A stretch of DNA of 64,000 nucleotides from Kuschelorhynchus macadamiae (Eukaryota > Arthropoda > Insecta > Coleoptera > Curculionidae), in the NCBI GenBank assembly GCA_030620095.1, contig JAUTXW010004472.1:310001-374000 (forward strand), read 5' to 3'. Of the stretch, positions 1 through 11,958 are shown piece after piece (position 1 is the stretch's first letter; every line of letters starts with the position of its first letter). The notes beneath the pieces were generated by a model. It saw only the letters and a program-made list of their open reading frames with translations. It did no database searches and was not told the origin of the DNA. The translations under genes were made by a program, and so were the position numbers.

Positions 1-1320
1 GATGTTGTTTAGAGGATCCTTTTGGATGTTTTCTGTTTATTTAAGATGTTAATTTTTTATTTCTTTGTGTCAAAAAGAAGTACATTTGAGCTTACTTCGT
101 AAACTTTCTAAGGACAATAGGACAAACTTAAGTAAACCTAAAAACAAGTACTCTTCTTCTAAAATAAATACATACGGTCACCGTAAATAAATTAAATATT
201 ATCACTGTCCTTTATTTATGGAGATGAATCGAGATGAGAATTTTCGACTCTTGGGATACCCTTTGATTGTTGGAGATGTTTTCAGATTAATTGTTTTTGT
301 TGTTTGCTTTATACATTTTGAAGGAATACCAGGAAGTAGAAATAGGATACCAGGAAGTAGAAAAAACACAAAATTATTTTTAATTTTAATCACTTTTTTT
401 TTATAACGTTAATTAGGTAAGTTATTTCGAATATTAACACAGTTTAAAAGAAAAGTAGTACTCTAAAATCCAAGATTCTTCAGTAGCAAAAAAAACAGAT
501 TAGAATTAAATAAGATCTTTGAAAAAATTATAATGACAAACTTATAACAAAATTAAAACTACATTAAAATATTTACAAAACAATCTACCTCAGTGTTCTC
601 GTGGTTTTCCAAAGCTCAAACAATCAGATTTAAAAATCTTTACACGATTCATTGAGTGCCGTTGGAGGCAACTACTAGATATTATTCTCGAAAAACCAGA
701 TTGACAGAATACAGTAGTGAATAAATGCCGTTCAGTTGCATTTGTTCTGCTTCAGTAGGTATGTATTTGACTTAACTTTCGAAATGCTTTAATGAGGAAA
801 CTTTGGTACAAATGATTTTGAAGAAACCTCCAAAGGTAGTAGTCAAAAGAGTTAAGATTTGGACTTTTCGGTAACCACCTAACAAATCCCTTATTTCCAA
901 TTAAATGTCTCTATAGAAATATTTCGTTTAACTAAGAAATCATGGTTCTTGAGTGTCGAATTGGAATCACTTTCTGACGTTTCACCTGTGATTGCACTAG
1001 GGATCTTCAGGGATCCTCAAATTACAAGCTTATTGATTCAGTGTTTTGAATTGGTGCAGTGAAAGCTTTCGAACCATTAGTCCGAGATGTCAGAGCGAGA
1101 AGATAATCAAATATGACAAAGGCTAGTATTTTAATAGCTTTTTGACATATCGTGACCAAAAAAAGTAAATGTTATTCTTAAATCTAGAGTACCATGAACC
1201 ATCTAAATTCCTTAAATTATCGCTAAAAGTTAGGGAAAAAATAATTTGATAAATGTATTCATTATTTCAATTTTTTATGAAAGCTTCAACATAAAAAAGT
1301 CAATTTTGCTTTCTTAGTAA
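1..1320. other. AT-rich stretch without a supported gene
   Basis: Apart from the 21-base duplication at 321-363 I see no frame with protein character, no RNA gene and no element ends. Confidence 0.5.
321..363 (+). repeat. 21-base tandem duplication
   Basis: Two copies of GGA(A)TACCAGGAAGTAGAAA in a row. The two overlapping short frames here are probably not coding. Confidence 0.7.
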
Positions 1321-1700
1321 AAGGGAAGTATTATAGTAATGAAAAAATCACCCTCCAAGATTTTTTAGATCGTTACATTTCGGGGTCCCTAGATGGAGAA
1401 AAACACGTTTCCTCAGTTCCGTCGTTCTGTCTATCGCTCGCTCTACCTATCTGTTCGCGGCATAGGTAAAAATCTACTCGCTCAATTGCATTTTTGTCAA
1501 AAATGAAGGGACATATTGAGATGACCACATTACACATGGTAACATTTTGGTAAAAATCTGAAATGTTAAAAAAATTATTACTATTACTAAATAATTTATC
1601 TCAAATTTTGCACAAAAATCTAGTATTACGTAGAAATCAACTGGTAAATCTTTGGTACGAATTCAAGATAGCGAAACAAAATGACGGCTTGATGAAAAAT
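1321..1700 (-). repeat. GCCGCC-unit composite repeat, truncated reverse copy
   Basis: Begins GGGAAGTATTATAGTAATG and runs through the conserved terminal block (ATCACCCTCC, CCCTAGATGG, TTCCGTCG, TTCGCGGCAT). It continues into TTTTGGTAAAAATC and AAATGACGGC units on the minus orientation. Confidence 0.75.
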
Positions 1701-2780
1701 GAAATAATTAAAAATTCAGCCTATTAGGACAGGGGTTATTGGTTTTCTGACAAATATGTCGAGAACACCCAGGTAATGCAATGAATTTACAAAGGCTGAA
1801 ACTTATTATGCAGGTTATATATGCATATAAAGAAGAATTATAGGTCGGTCAGTTGTAGGTTAGGATGTGGGGTGGTCAATCAGGCTCGAAGTATTTCCAG
1901 GGTGATCCAGATACCTTTCAACAAGATTTATATTTTCAGTATACGTCGAGATAAGGAAACACTTAGTACGAAGTTTGTGGGAATATATATGATATTTTTA
2001 AAGATTTATTAAAAACCAACTATCAAATTTAAAAAAAAATTGAACACAATTAATAAAAAATCGTTAATTTAAATTAAACACAACACCCAGTATATTATTA
2101 CAATTTTGAATTGTATTCAAAAATTTAGGCCAACTTGATATGACATATTTTGTGCCCATCTTCATTCGAATCGCTGATTTCAGAAACAGCCTAAGTCCAT
2201 TTTTTGGCATATTTAAGTTAGATATGGGATGAAATTCCAAAACCGAAGCTCTTTCGCTTAAGCCCAAAAAAAACCTAAATTCGATATTCTAGATGTACAG
2301 GGTGCGGAAGAAAACTCTTCCACATTTTAAACGTTAATAAAAACAGCTTGCTAATTTAATAAAAAAAATTAATTTTTTTATTTTAAACAACAAATAATAC
2401 GGATTGCCCTTGCAATGCCTTGAAAATGATTTTTGAAAAACATTAGCAGCTGATTTCTAGATGTTTGTAACACTGAGTGGGGTATTTTCTGTGGTATTAC
2501 TGTATTTTTTTAAAATATAGCTTCTAATTCAGATATGATCCTTAGTCAGTGTTTAAAAACTTTGATCTTGAGGTATCTGGAGAGTATTTACTCTCACCGG
2601 CCCGACAGCAACATGTGAAACAAGCCTAATGCAAACCGAAAAGCCCTTTGAGTCTCAATGAAACATTCGTATCTTTTGATATACGTCTCAATAATGAAAA
2701 ATTGGTGCTCTCTTGCCCATTCATGATGACAATTAGAACTAGCAAGGTAAAAGTTATAAAAATATCGCACTACAACTCCA
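1701..2780. other. AT-rich stretch without a supported gene
   Basis: A GTACAGGGTGCGGAAGAAAA motif near 2294 resembles element termini of the CAGGGTG type seen at 41343, but no partner end is visible. Confidence 0.5.
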
Positions 2781-2783
2781 CTT

Positions 2784-2883
2784 AGTAGTTGGATTTACAT
2801 TTGGCAACTAAAAAAATAAAAGGACATCGCATTTTGTTTTTCTTAACATAACATAAGCTTTTAATAATCTCATGAAAATTAGC
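2784..2883 (+). repeat. 100-base repeat, copy 1, flanked by 15-base direct repeats
   Basis: Starts AGTAGTTGGATTTACATTTG and matches 3315-3414 with one mismatch seen. The flanks CTACAACTCCACTTA are identical on both sides, like an insertion-site duplication. Confidence 0.85.
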
Positions 2884-3314
2884 TACAACTCCACTTACTG
2901 TATTATCCGGGCTAAAAGAATAAGCTGATTGCAGAAACATCCAGGAAAGGTGGTTTGTGCACTCAATTTTCGTGGAATCAGCAGCAGAATCAGTAACCGG
3001 GAATGCAAAAGAACATCTTAATATTTTATTAGTTTTCAGAATTTTACAATAGTTTTAGTTCAGTAAATTATCTATATCGTCCCCAGTATTTTTACTTTAT
3101 CAAATCCACTACTTTTGTCAGTAGCCCAATAAAAATTCTCAAATGTGCGGACGAAAATACATACAAGTTCAAAATTTTTGTAAATATTCTTTAGAATGGC
3201 ATAATTACGACAAAAATACAAGTAATGTTAAAAAAAACTTAATGTATTTTAATTTTTTTTATTATAAAAGTGTTTTCCCATTTCAAGATTTCATAAAAAA
3301 ACTAAAATAATACA

Positions 3315-3414
3315 AGTAGTTGGATTTACATTTGGCAACTAAAAAAATAAAAGGACATCGCATTTTGTGTTTCTTAACATAACATAAGCTTTTAATAATC
3401 TCATGAAAATTAGC
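3315..3414 (+). repeat. 100-base repeat, copy 2
   Basis: Near-identical to 2784-2883 and 531 bases away in the same orientation. It lacks the 15-base flanking repeats of copy 1. Confidence 0.85.
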
Positions 3415-3489
3415 GACGATGACTAAAAAAAAGGTTCACACTAACATAATCATGGTAATGCCTTATACCATAATTTTTAATTTCAAACA

Positions 3490-3547
3490 TTTTGCTTGGG
3501 TTAAGAGCTCTGAGTGGGGACATTTGCCCTCCCTAAATACGCCACTG
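3490..3547 (-). repeat. Terminus of a CAGTGGCGTA-type hAT MITE
   Basis: Ends CCCTAAATACGCCACTG, matching the right ends of the elements at 46267-46483 and 50083-50345. No partner terminus was found nearby, so this is a truncated copy or the end of a longer element. Confidence 0.5.
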
Positions 3548-3750
3548 GTAGTTTTTAATTGAATCCAAAAACACCCGTTCGATATTTGATCACCTGATCT
3601 GACCTTACCTGAGGAAAACTGTTTTTTTCTTCTTGGAGTGCTCCGAGCGATACTATTCGAAAAACAGTCGGCTCTGCGCGCTCGCATCGCATATTAGCGT
3701 ACGATCCAGACTCTCGATTCGAGATTATTCTAGTTGCTTACTGCGGATAA

Positions 3751-3757
3751 TATATAA
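3751..3757 (+). promoter_or_regulatory. Possible TATA box upstream of the hAT remnant
   Basis: TATATAA, followed by a less AT-rich stretch, about 70 bases before the transposase frame. Plausible as the relic transposon promoter, but unproven in AT-rich sequence. Confidence 0.25.
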
Positions 3758-3821
3758 ACCCCTCACCGTGCGTTTTAACTGATTACTTTTTAATAATTGA
3801 TAAGAAAAGACGCGGGAAATA

Positions 3822-5148
3822 TTGAAGCAAATTCAGCTCACAAGAAAAAAAATCTATCAAGGTGTCTGGTTTAAAAAAATGGAAAGTGGACACAGAATGT
3901 CGTCAATTGTGTGCAATGAAATATTTTCTGTTTTAAAAGAATACAATATGAAGCAGCATTTCGCTCAATATAATTTACTTACGGGCCAGTTAAGAAAGGA
4001 TAAAATTAAAAAACTCATTACCGATTTAGGGAAACAGCAACAAATGTTCCATTCACAAAGATCAAATCTAGACAGTGTTGTTAAAACTAGTGTTATTGTT
4101 ATTACCAAAATAGCGAAAACATCGAAGTCATTTTCTGAGGGAGAGTTTGTTAAAGAGTGTCTAGTAGATGTTGCAGAACTTTTGTGAAAAAAAGAAAGAG
4201 TTTAATAAAGTGAGCTTACCGCGACGTACCGTTGTTCGACGTACAGATATGATGGCTAGTGATATCAAAAAAACATTGACTCATAGATTGGCAGGTTTTC
4301 AAGTATTTTCGATTGCTTTGGATGAGAGTACCGATTTATCTGATGCAGCCCAGTTAGTTATTTTTATACGAGGTGTTGATGAAGAATTTGTAGTGACAGA
4401 AGAATTACTGGCTTTATGGCCACTACAAGGGACCATTACTGGAAAAGATATTTTTGCCGAGGTGCAAAGTACTTTTCAGCAATACGGTTTGCAGTGGTGT
4501 AAATTAGTTGGAGTGTGCACAGCCTTCAATGGTCGGTTCGCGAAAAGGTTTTATCGGAATTCTGAAGGAAAGAGCAACGATGAATGTGATTTAATAATTC
4601 TGCATTGCATTATTCACCTTGTGCTCTAAGTCCATTCGACTGAAGAACATTATGGATGTGGTAGTAAGTACCATCAATTTAATTAGATCCCGCTGTCTTA
4701 ACTACCGCCAGTTTAAAGCATTTAAAGGTGGATAAGCAAAGGTAAAAAGCTAAAAAGATTTCATGACCTCAGAAAAGAAATGGCTGATTTTATGGAAATG
4801 AAAGAGACATCATTGTCGCAAATTGGTGATCCAATATGGTTTTGTGACTTAGCATTCCTGATAGACATCGCAGGATACTTATAGCTTTTTAAAACAAAAT
4901 TCGCTTCGGGGAAACACAAATGAGAAGTAAAAATTGTTTTCATTTTCTAATATATGTTCAATATTTTTGCCAATTTTTCTACAAATGTGGAAGATGCTCC
5001 GTTTCGCCTACAAATGGAATTGATCGAGCTTCAAGAAGACTCATATTTGAAGTCTAAATTTGATGATGTGGATCTAAGCGAATTTTACAGAACATACCTT
5101 TCCGAAGAAAAGTATAGCATAAATGTGATCAACTTTTTTCAATCATGA
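3822..5148 (+). pseudogene. Degenerate hAT transposase, GTF2IRD2/FAM200-like
   Basis: Three pieces of one protein lie in order on the plus strand. 3822-4187 carries SFSEGEFVKECLVD. 4168-4629 carries FSIALDESTDLSDAAQLVIF, FVVTEELLALWPLQGT and TGKDIFAEVQ. 4954-5148 carries VEDAPFRLQMELIEL and KSKFDDVDLSEFYRTYL. Frame changes join them near 4170-4200 and after 4629. In between, IMDVVVSTINLIRSR and DPIWFCDLAFLIDI can be read in shifted frames. The order and motifs are those of the domesticated-looking GTF2IRD2-type hAT transposases common in animals. Frameshifts, a loss of the middle segment and stops make it nonfunctional. A TATATAA at 3751-3757 could be the old promoter. The element ends were not identified. 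Confidence 0.85.
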
Positions 5149-5676
5149 AAATTAATAAAAATAAGCATCGTACTCGGCTAACAGATGTTAATTTAGAAAA
5201 CACTTTGCTTTGTACTTGTGATATTGACCCCAATATACATCATCTTGTTTCAAACTCAAGACTCTCATTAATTTTCATTTCATTTTTCTATATGTTTTTT
5301 TTTTAATTTGTTTGATTATGGTATTATAATTAAGAAATAAAAAAATCTGTGAATTTTTATTGTATTTTTATTCACTACTACCTACTTATTTCTTACCTAC
5401 GGCCCGCGACCTGATTAAATCCGGAAATTATGCCCTCAGCTAAGCAAAAGTTGGCCATAGCTTTTCTAAACGGTTCGGCCTAGGGTAAAACGAATTACAC
5501 GTTTTTACCTTTAGTTTTTTATTGCCTCTCTTATGACATTCACCTCTGGTCTAAGCAGAAGAACGAAAATAAAATTGGAAACAAATTTAGTGTCATGTGG
5601 TTTTTAAAAGTGACGCCGTAAGAAAGAACATAAAAACTAATATACGAATGTGCAAATTGTTGTGACCCAGGTCAGA

Positions 5677-6350
5677 CAGTGGCGGCTTGTGGATTTAAGA
5701 ACGGGTGAAGCGCAGCGTAGCTAGGTGCAAAGCCCCGCAGGCAAAAATAGCGCCGCAGACGAAAAATTTTCGGGGTGCCACGCCCAAAATGGCTATTTTT
5801 TTACCTTTTTATGATGTTAATTATCCATAGCTTTGGACCGTTTTTTAATACATAGAGGAAATATGAATTTATAAGATTTTAAATATATTTTTTGTTCTTA
5901 GAAAACAGTTATATACCACGATACGCACTAATTTACATTAATTCTATAAAAAGCGATCAAGTGCATGCAGCCTGCTGCAGCAGTTTTATGCCGCTCCTAT
6001 CTCTATTTGGCGTACGGATATTCACCATTGCTTTCCCATAACAACTGCCGTCTGAAGCGGAATTTGTGAACTGCTCATTGTGATTCCTCAACGGGTCGCT
6101 CTTATGAAAAGGTGTTTAGCCGCTACGTTTTTAAGTCTTTATTATTTTTTGAGTATATAACGCACTAGTTTTGATATTAAATAATGGTATAATTAAGTAA
6201 ATAATGTGAATTTATATAAAACATACTACATTTTTGTAATAGAAACGTAGATTATAAAAAGCTTGATATTTTAAAAATATTTTTATTTTTAAGTAAATTG
6301 ATTGGAAAATGTAGGTGAAGAGACCCGCGTCCCCTGGCGAGCCGCCACTG
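5677..6350. mobile_element. hAT-type MITE with perfect 8-bp target duplication
   Basis: Termini CAGTGGCGGCTTG and CGAGCCGCCACTG are inverted repeats (12 of 13). The identical octamer AGGTCAGA flanks both sides (5669-5676 and 6351-6358). The 674-base body has no coding frame, so it is a nonautonomous element. Eight-base duplications and CAG..CTG ends are typical of hAT transposition. Confidence 0.93.
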
Positions 6351-7159
6351 AGGTCAGACCGTTTATATTTTACTAGCCTCTCAAAATTAAAAATGGTCCA
6401 TTTTCAAATTCGAATACCTCAAAACAGTTAAAGATAGGCATAGGGTATATTATATCCAGCTGGGCTATAATTTTGCAATGAATTCAAAAATATAATAAAA
6501 TAAAGAATGTCGTATATATATTCAATAAGTGAAAATTTCTAATGATGCATTTTTTTACATATAAGCATAATTAATTTTCTCAAAAACTAAGTCTATTATC
6601 AAAAAAACCAAAACACTTTAGGCTCTTAAATTTAGCCGTCTCAAAAATTTAAATTTCTTTTTTTTTTATTCTGCAGACTTCTATTTTTATATTTATTGCC
6701 TATACTAAATATAAAATAATATTTCTTTTAATCAATATTATTTTTCAGAAAAAGAAAACTTTTTTGAGGAGTAACTTTGTCCATATGTTACTCAAATCAA
6801 CGCCACGCATTGGGAGACAGAAGCGATCAAAGCTGCCGCGTCGTTTTATATGGTTTCTAAATAAGAGTGAATTACAAAAAAAAGCAAGCAAGTCGCCAAG
6901 TTATACCTTTATCTGCTCCTGTCGAAGACTAGACCCATGGTAGGACTAGCAAGGTTTGTTTTTTTACATTTAGAATGATACTGACTATTCGCAAAAAAAT
7001 CAGCTTTAAACATGTTCAGGAAGGAATATCAAAAAGCCCTAAACTTGATGAAACGCTTCACGACACTGCAGTTTTGATTACTCCTGCTGGGGCTAGGCTC
7101 CACACAATAGGACGAACTAAAGGAATTTGTAACTTCTAACGACATAAGTAGGGGTTCCC

Positions 7160-7300
7160 GAGAACGAGACTGAATCAGTCTCGGTCTCGGAAAATGTTTA
7201 CGGTCTCGGCATCGGTCTCGATGCTTTGAGACCGAGACCGAGACCTACTTAGTCTCGGTATCGGTCTCGAAAGTCTCGGTGGTCTCGAAAACAAAATTTT
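7160..7300. repeat. Left subterminal GGTCTCG array of the hAT element
   Basis: Many tandem and inverted copies of GGTCTCG and CGAGACC within 140 bases, in both orientations. Mirrors the array at the other end of the element. Confidence 0.9.
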
Positions 7301-8089
7301 AAAAATAATAATTGTTCGCCGAGATGTTATTTAGACAAAAGTACATGGAAGCCTACCTTCGAAACCCAGAGTTTTTCCAATCTTAAAAATTTAATATAAA
7401 AAACCCAATGTTTGAATATTTCAGTAAAGTAGAAAAAATGTAGGTATATTTATATAAAAAATTATTCCAAAAATCTATAATTCGAAATGATTTTTCCAAC
7501 AGATGGAATCAGTAAATGAAGATATACGGACAATAGTAGGTGTATCAAAATAAATATCACATATCCCTTGTCCTTTGGACTTCAACAGAAAGGACACACA
7601 TCACTAGAGTTACTTAAACAACCATCCACAGAACAATAATTATTTGACCTTTCGAAAGATATACAAATTGAATAATATATATTAAACACAAAATAAGGAC
7701 ACATTGTATAATGCTGCCGAACTCATGCAAGCAACGTGCTGGGCATTCTAGGGACAGACGTTTAATTCAATAGATAGAAAACAATCAATGGCCAAGTAAA
7801 CCACCCTTAGGTATTCTGTAAACTTTGCTACTTTGAACCAAACTTTTATTACTTTGATACGTATTTACTTTCTTAACCAGGACCGTTCTTAGGGGTCTGC
7901 ACGTTGTGCTTGCACAAAGGCGGATATGGTTCATAATATTACTTGTGAATCAACTATTTTTGTTCTTTGGTAAATTAACTATAAATTTTAAAAGTGGAGT
8001 AGAATTTAAAAGTAAATTTATTTATTAAACAAATATCTAGTTGTTCAATTTTTCGCCTGAATGATCAATCTATAGCCTTTTTTGAGAAA

Positions 8090-8500
8090 ATGTACAGGGA
8101 TAAATATTATATTGTGCCTGCTGAATCACCAATAATATCAAGTTCCTCAATCGATGATAACTATGACATCGATTATACATCACTATTTGAAAAAAAAAGT
8201 GATTCCGAAAATTGGAGAAAAGAAATAATAGAATATTTGCAATTAAAGCGCGCTCCAAAGGGTACAGATATTTTAGAATGGTGGAAAGCACACGAAAAAA
8301 AATTTCCAAATTTAGCGAAAATAGCAAAAGATCTTTTAACTATACAGGCGACCTCTGTAGCAGTAGAGCGTTTATTTTCACAAACAGGGTTAATTAATAC
8401 AAAACTAAGAAGCATGTTAAATGAAACTTCAAACAAATGCTTATTATGCATTCATTCATGGTATAAAAGTAACTTGAAAAATGAAATTATAAAATATTAG
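8090..8500 (+). pseudogene. hAT transposase C-terminal dimerisation domain
   Basis: A frame of 136 codons from the ATG, open somewhat further upstream, ending at TAG. It contains ILEWWKAHEKKFPNLAKIAK, then LLTIQATSVAVERLFSQTG and LRSMLNE. This is the hATC domain signature (W..h...FP.L...A...L...ATS...ERLFS). The catalytic and BED zinc-finger regions are missing, so it cannot move the element alone. It lies centrally within the 7149-9609 element and on the same strand. Confidence 0.9.
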
Positions 8501-8513
8501 TTTAAATTTTCTG

Positions 8514-8515
<2 letters not shown>

Positions 8516-8556
<41 letters not shown>
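8516..8556. repeat. (TA)n microsatellite
   Basis: About 20 uninterrupted TA dinucleotides just after the hAT transposase stop codon. Confidence 0.97.
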
Positions 8557-8558
<2 letters not shown>

Positions 8559-9444
8559 TTGAAATAAAATCTAAAAATATGCTTATAATGTATGTTTAGA
8601 AATTTAAATTTTTATTTTGTTATTAGAACAGTTCGTTATTTTTTAGCGTAATAGTTGAATTAGCTTTATTGATCATCTATTTGAAATCCTAAGCCAAATT
8701 CTACTTTGTATTTTGTTTGTTGAAAATCTTGTCCGTATGTATATGTATTATTTTTATTATACACATATAGTTAAACATTTTATTTCGTCCAATATTTTCA
8801 AATACAAATAAAATCGATACAAAAATGTTGTTCTATAAAACACGTACCTTCTTTAATTAGCAAGCCATCGAAGCGATTAAAAAAGAAAATGTTAAGAAAA
8901 ATTTTCACTGATTTTTTTTAACAATTTTTTGTTTAAGCCGGAAAATTTTTAAACAAGAATCACCACAATTACTTCGTCTGTTGGAGACTTTACCGTATCT
9001 ATACTATATAAGAATATGATATTGCGATGTTTTTAGTTGTTACAGTCTATTAGTTATTAATTATTGAACCAAAAAACTGAAAATTTTTGGATTTTAATAA
9101 CTTTCAATAATTAAACATACAAACCGACTATAAATTTATAAAGATCACAATATCAAAATCCTATATAGTATAATTGTGATAAAGTGTCTCTCTTTGAGAA
9201 CAGGGTAGCAATTTACGGTTTTCGACATTTGAAGAGGAATTTCGCTACTAGAATTTCTAAATTTGGGAAATTCTCTTTTTATGGTTATTTATATCGTTTT
9301 TTAAATGACTATTTCACTAGTATCATTGTTATAAGAGAAAAATTATTTTTTGCATCAATGAATTTGCCCCCAAACATATATTTTTTGAATTATTTTGTCA
9401 AAATAAATAATTTACGAACATTAGTTATTTTGCTACTTCACTTT

Positions 9445-9600
9445 GAGATCGAGACCGATAGTCTCGATAAGTAAGTCTCGGTATCGGTCTCGGTCTCGAA
9501 CAGCAAGTCTCGGTCTCGGTCTCGAAATACTTTTTCAAGTCTCGGTCTCAGTCTCGAAACGAGACCGAGACCGAGACCGACAATAGTCTCGTGGTCTCGC
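9445..9600. repeat. Right subterminal GGTCTCG array of the hAT element
   Basis: The same hexamer family as at 7160-7300, again in both orientations, running up to the right terminal repeat. Confidence 0.9.
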
Positions 9601-9619
9601 GAACCCCTAGATATAAGCT

Positions 9620-10640
9620 ATATGTAAAACAAATTTTAGCTTTAAACTTTTTTATCAATTAACAGTTTTTTAAATAGTAGAAAAGACTATAAAATAATTT
9701 TACGCAGATACCCCCAAAATTAGTGAGACTTGCTGTTTCTTTAGGAAAGTGAAAGATAACCCAACTGCTATTAGTGATATTTAGTGCAGGCGTTGAGGGT
9801 GGTGGTCCGATTACCCCACCACCTAAGCCGACTGGTTTGCCAAGTATTAGAGCTCAAAAAATTGTCTTTTGACTTTATAGCAAAAACTACAAAGGAAATC
9901 TCGCCAAGAAAAGCCAAAAAAAACATGAAAAACACGTGTTTTTTTTAAAGTAATTTTTTTAAAGTAATTATTTTAAATTTAAAAATACAGATTTCGCATT
10001 TCGTGAAAAAGTAGCTTTAAACATGGAAAATATTTCGGGAAAAACCTGAATGTCAAATGTAAAGTTTTGCTGCAGCCCCTCCTCCCCCCCACTATACTAC
10101 TGCGTGCCGGCACTAGAACGAATTCTCTCAACATTCTGATGCCTTTTAAACACGCTTAACAGCATTTTAGCATACAAGTTTGTATGCACGATTTCTAGCT
10201 AAAGTTTTAAAGTTTGTAAAACCGTCGTTAAAAATACGAGAAAGAGCAAGCACCTGTATAAAAGACCAAAAAAAAATAAATTGGGAATTGCAGCAATACT
10301 ATACATCCGACAGTCCAGGTTTTTGCCGAAATATTTTTTATGTTTATAGCTACTTTTTCGCGCAATGCAAAACCTGTATCTTTAAATTTAAAAAAGGTAT
10401 AAGTAAAAAAAAATAAACATTTTTTTTGCATTTTCCGGCTTTTCTCGGTGGGCAACATATATTTTTAGGTAAAATATGTATTATAAATGTCATTTCAAAA
10501 CGTGTCACTCACATTTTGCTTAAGGTTGGTTTATTAGCGCCTCTCTAATTTGTTAATGGTTTATATTACCATAAAATAAATTCGTACCAAGGATTATCAA
10601 AAACTATAAATCTAAATATAAATTGATAATACATTTAAAT
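9620..10640. other. Intergenic, no supported gene
   Basis: Contains a GC-richer patch (9790-9850) and a C-rich run near 10080 that look like MITE interior, but ends could not be paired. Confidence 0.45.
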
Positions 10641-11400
10641 AAACGGTATCTACATAATCTGAAAGTTGTTTTCTAGAAAAATGAGAATACACAACATATC
10701 CAGTACTAATATTTTCTGGCAGATCATTAGCATAAAGTAAAAAAAGTAATGGGTCCAGTACCGAGCCTTGGTGAACCCCAATAGTAGTTTAAGAAACGGT
10801 AGGAAGCTTTTTCAATTGACGTATTTGGTAAATAACTATGCTAAGATACACATAAAATATTATATTTTTTAATAAAATTAAGTATTCTCTTATATTGACG
10901 ATAATTTTCTATGCTATCATGTTCGTTTCTTTTGTGAAGTGGTATCGTATGTGCAGCTTAGAATTGTTGGAAAAAATCTTTTTTTAAACCCTCATTTATT
11001 AAGCATGTAAGTGGATAACGAATATAATCCTTAGCGGCCTTAACAAGTTCTACATGTATATCATCAGAACTAGCAGCGTTTGTGTTTTTTAAATTCGCAA
11101 TCACTTTAATTACTTGACTTACAGAGACAGGTTGAATTACAATAGAGTTAGCAAGAGAAGTTGGTGATTTAAATTTGTCCATCTTTACACCACCATACTT
11201 ATTTTTTAATTTATTAGCCGAAAGAGAACTAAAATAATTTACAAATTCAGTTAGGTTCAAAAATAAAGTTGTTATATAGGTTTAATTTTATAAGATGTGT
11301 GTTATTTTTGCCTCTATTTAATTTCTTATTAACAATTTTCCAGACATAAAAGGAAAAGTCATTGAATTTTGAGAGTTTTCAATAAAGCACTGTTAGTAAT
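10640..11400 (-). pseudogene. Jockey-like LINE reverse transcriptase remnant
   Basis: The minus strand at 10958-11260 reads SLANSIVIQPVSVSQVIKVI, then NLKNTNAASSDDIHVELVK and YPLTCLINEGLKK, the linker and first RT motif of Jockey-type elements. Further along, IPLHKRNEHDSIENYRQ can be read, then after a large deletion GVHQGSVLDPLLFLLYAND near 10690-10790. The order fits one copy with deletions, stops and frameshifts. It is inactive. Confidence 0.85.
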
Positions 11401-11958
11401 ATGGCTCGTGGGATTAAGCCCCCTTAATAAGAGTGCTTGTGGGTCTCAGCCCTTTCGAATAGTTAGTTTAATTTTGTCGAATTTTTGTTAAAAAATGTGT
11501 TTATAGAAACTCTACTGCGGCACCGATAGTACTTAATTATTATGACTTTATATTACGTTAGTCATAGTTAACGAAGTATTTGAAAATAAAATAAAAAAGA
11601 ACTGAAACAATAAAGGTAATATTGCTTTTAAATCAATAAATTGGTCGAGTGCTATATTGAATACTTCCAAATTTAAATCATTTTTCCTTTCACCTTTACT
11701 TTTAAATATCCCCCCCCCCCCCGTCTTATTTTTTACTAGCCTTTTATCCCACCCCCATGTAGTCTTTGGAGTTTACATACATTAAATAGTGGAATACCTA
11801 TTTACCTATGGTTTTTAACTGTACTATGACCTACCTTAATTTGTCACCATGTCCTTTTTGTTAAAACCGTATAACAATACAAATGACAAACGACCTTATG
11901 TCGTTGTCAGTAATGTGATATTGATTTGGAAGTATTTTTGTTAAGAAAAATTATAAAT

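Larger units (their letters stand above)
7149..9609 (+). mobile_element. Internally deleted hAT element with GGTCTC subterminal arrays
   Basis: Terminal inverted repeats read TAGGGGTTC at 7149 and GAACCCCTA ending at 9609. The flanking octamers GACATAAG and GATATAAG differ at one base, as an aged target duplication would. Both ends carry dense arrays of GGTCTCG/CGAGACC hexamers (7160-7300 and 9445-9600), likely transposase-binding sites. Only the transposase C-terminal domain (8090-8500) remains inside, together with an AT microsatellite. Confidence 0.9.

Noticed and set aside
218..406. Overlapping 62- and 63-codon frames on opposite strands
   Set aside because: They cover a short tandem duplication and low-complexity sequence and show no domain character.
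6749..6960. Open frame of about 68 codons after a TTTTTCAG site, with RIGRQKRSKLPRRF
   Set aside because: Tempting as an exon, but it has no clear donor, no partner and a lysine-rich biased composition.
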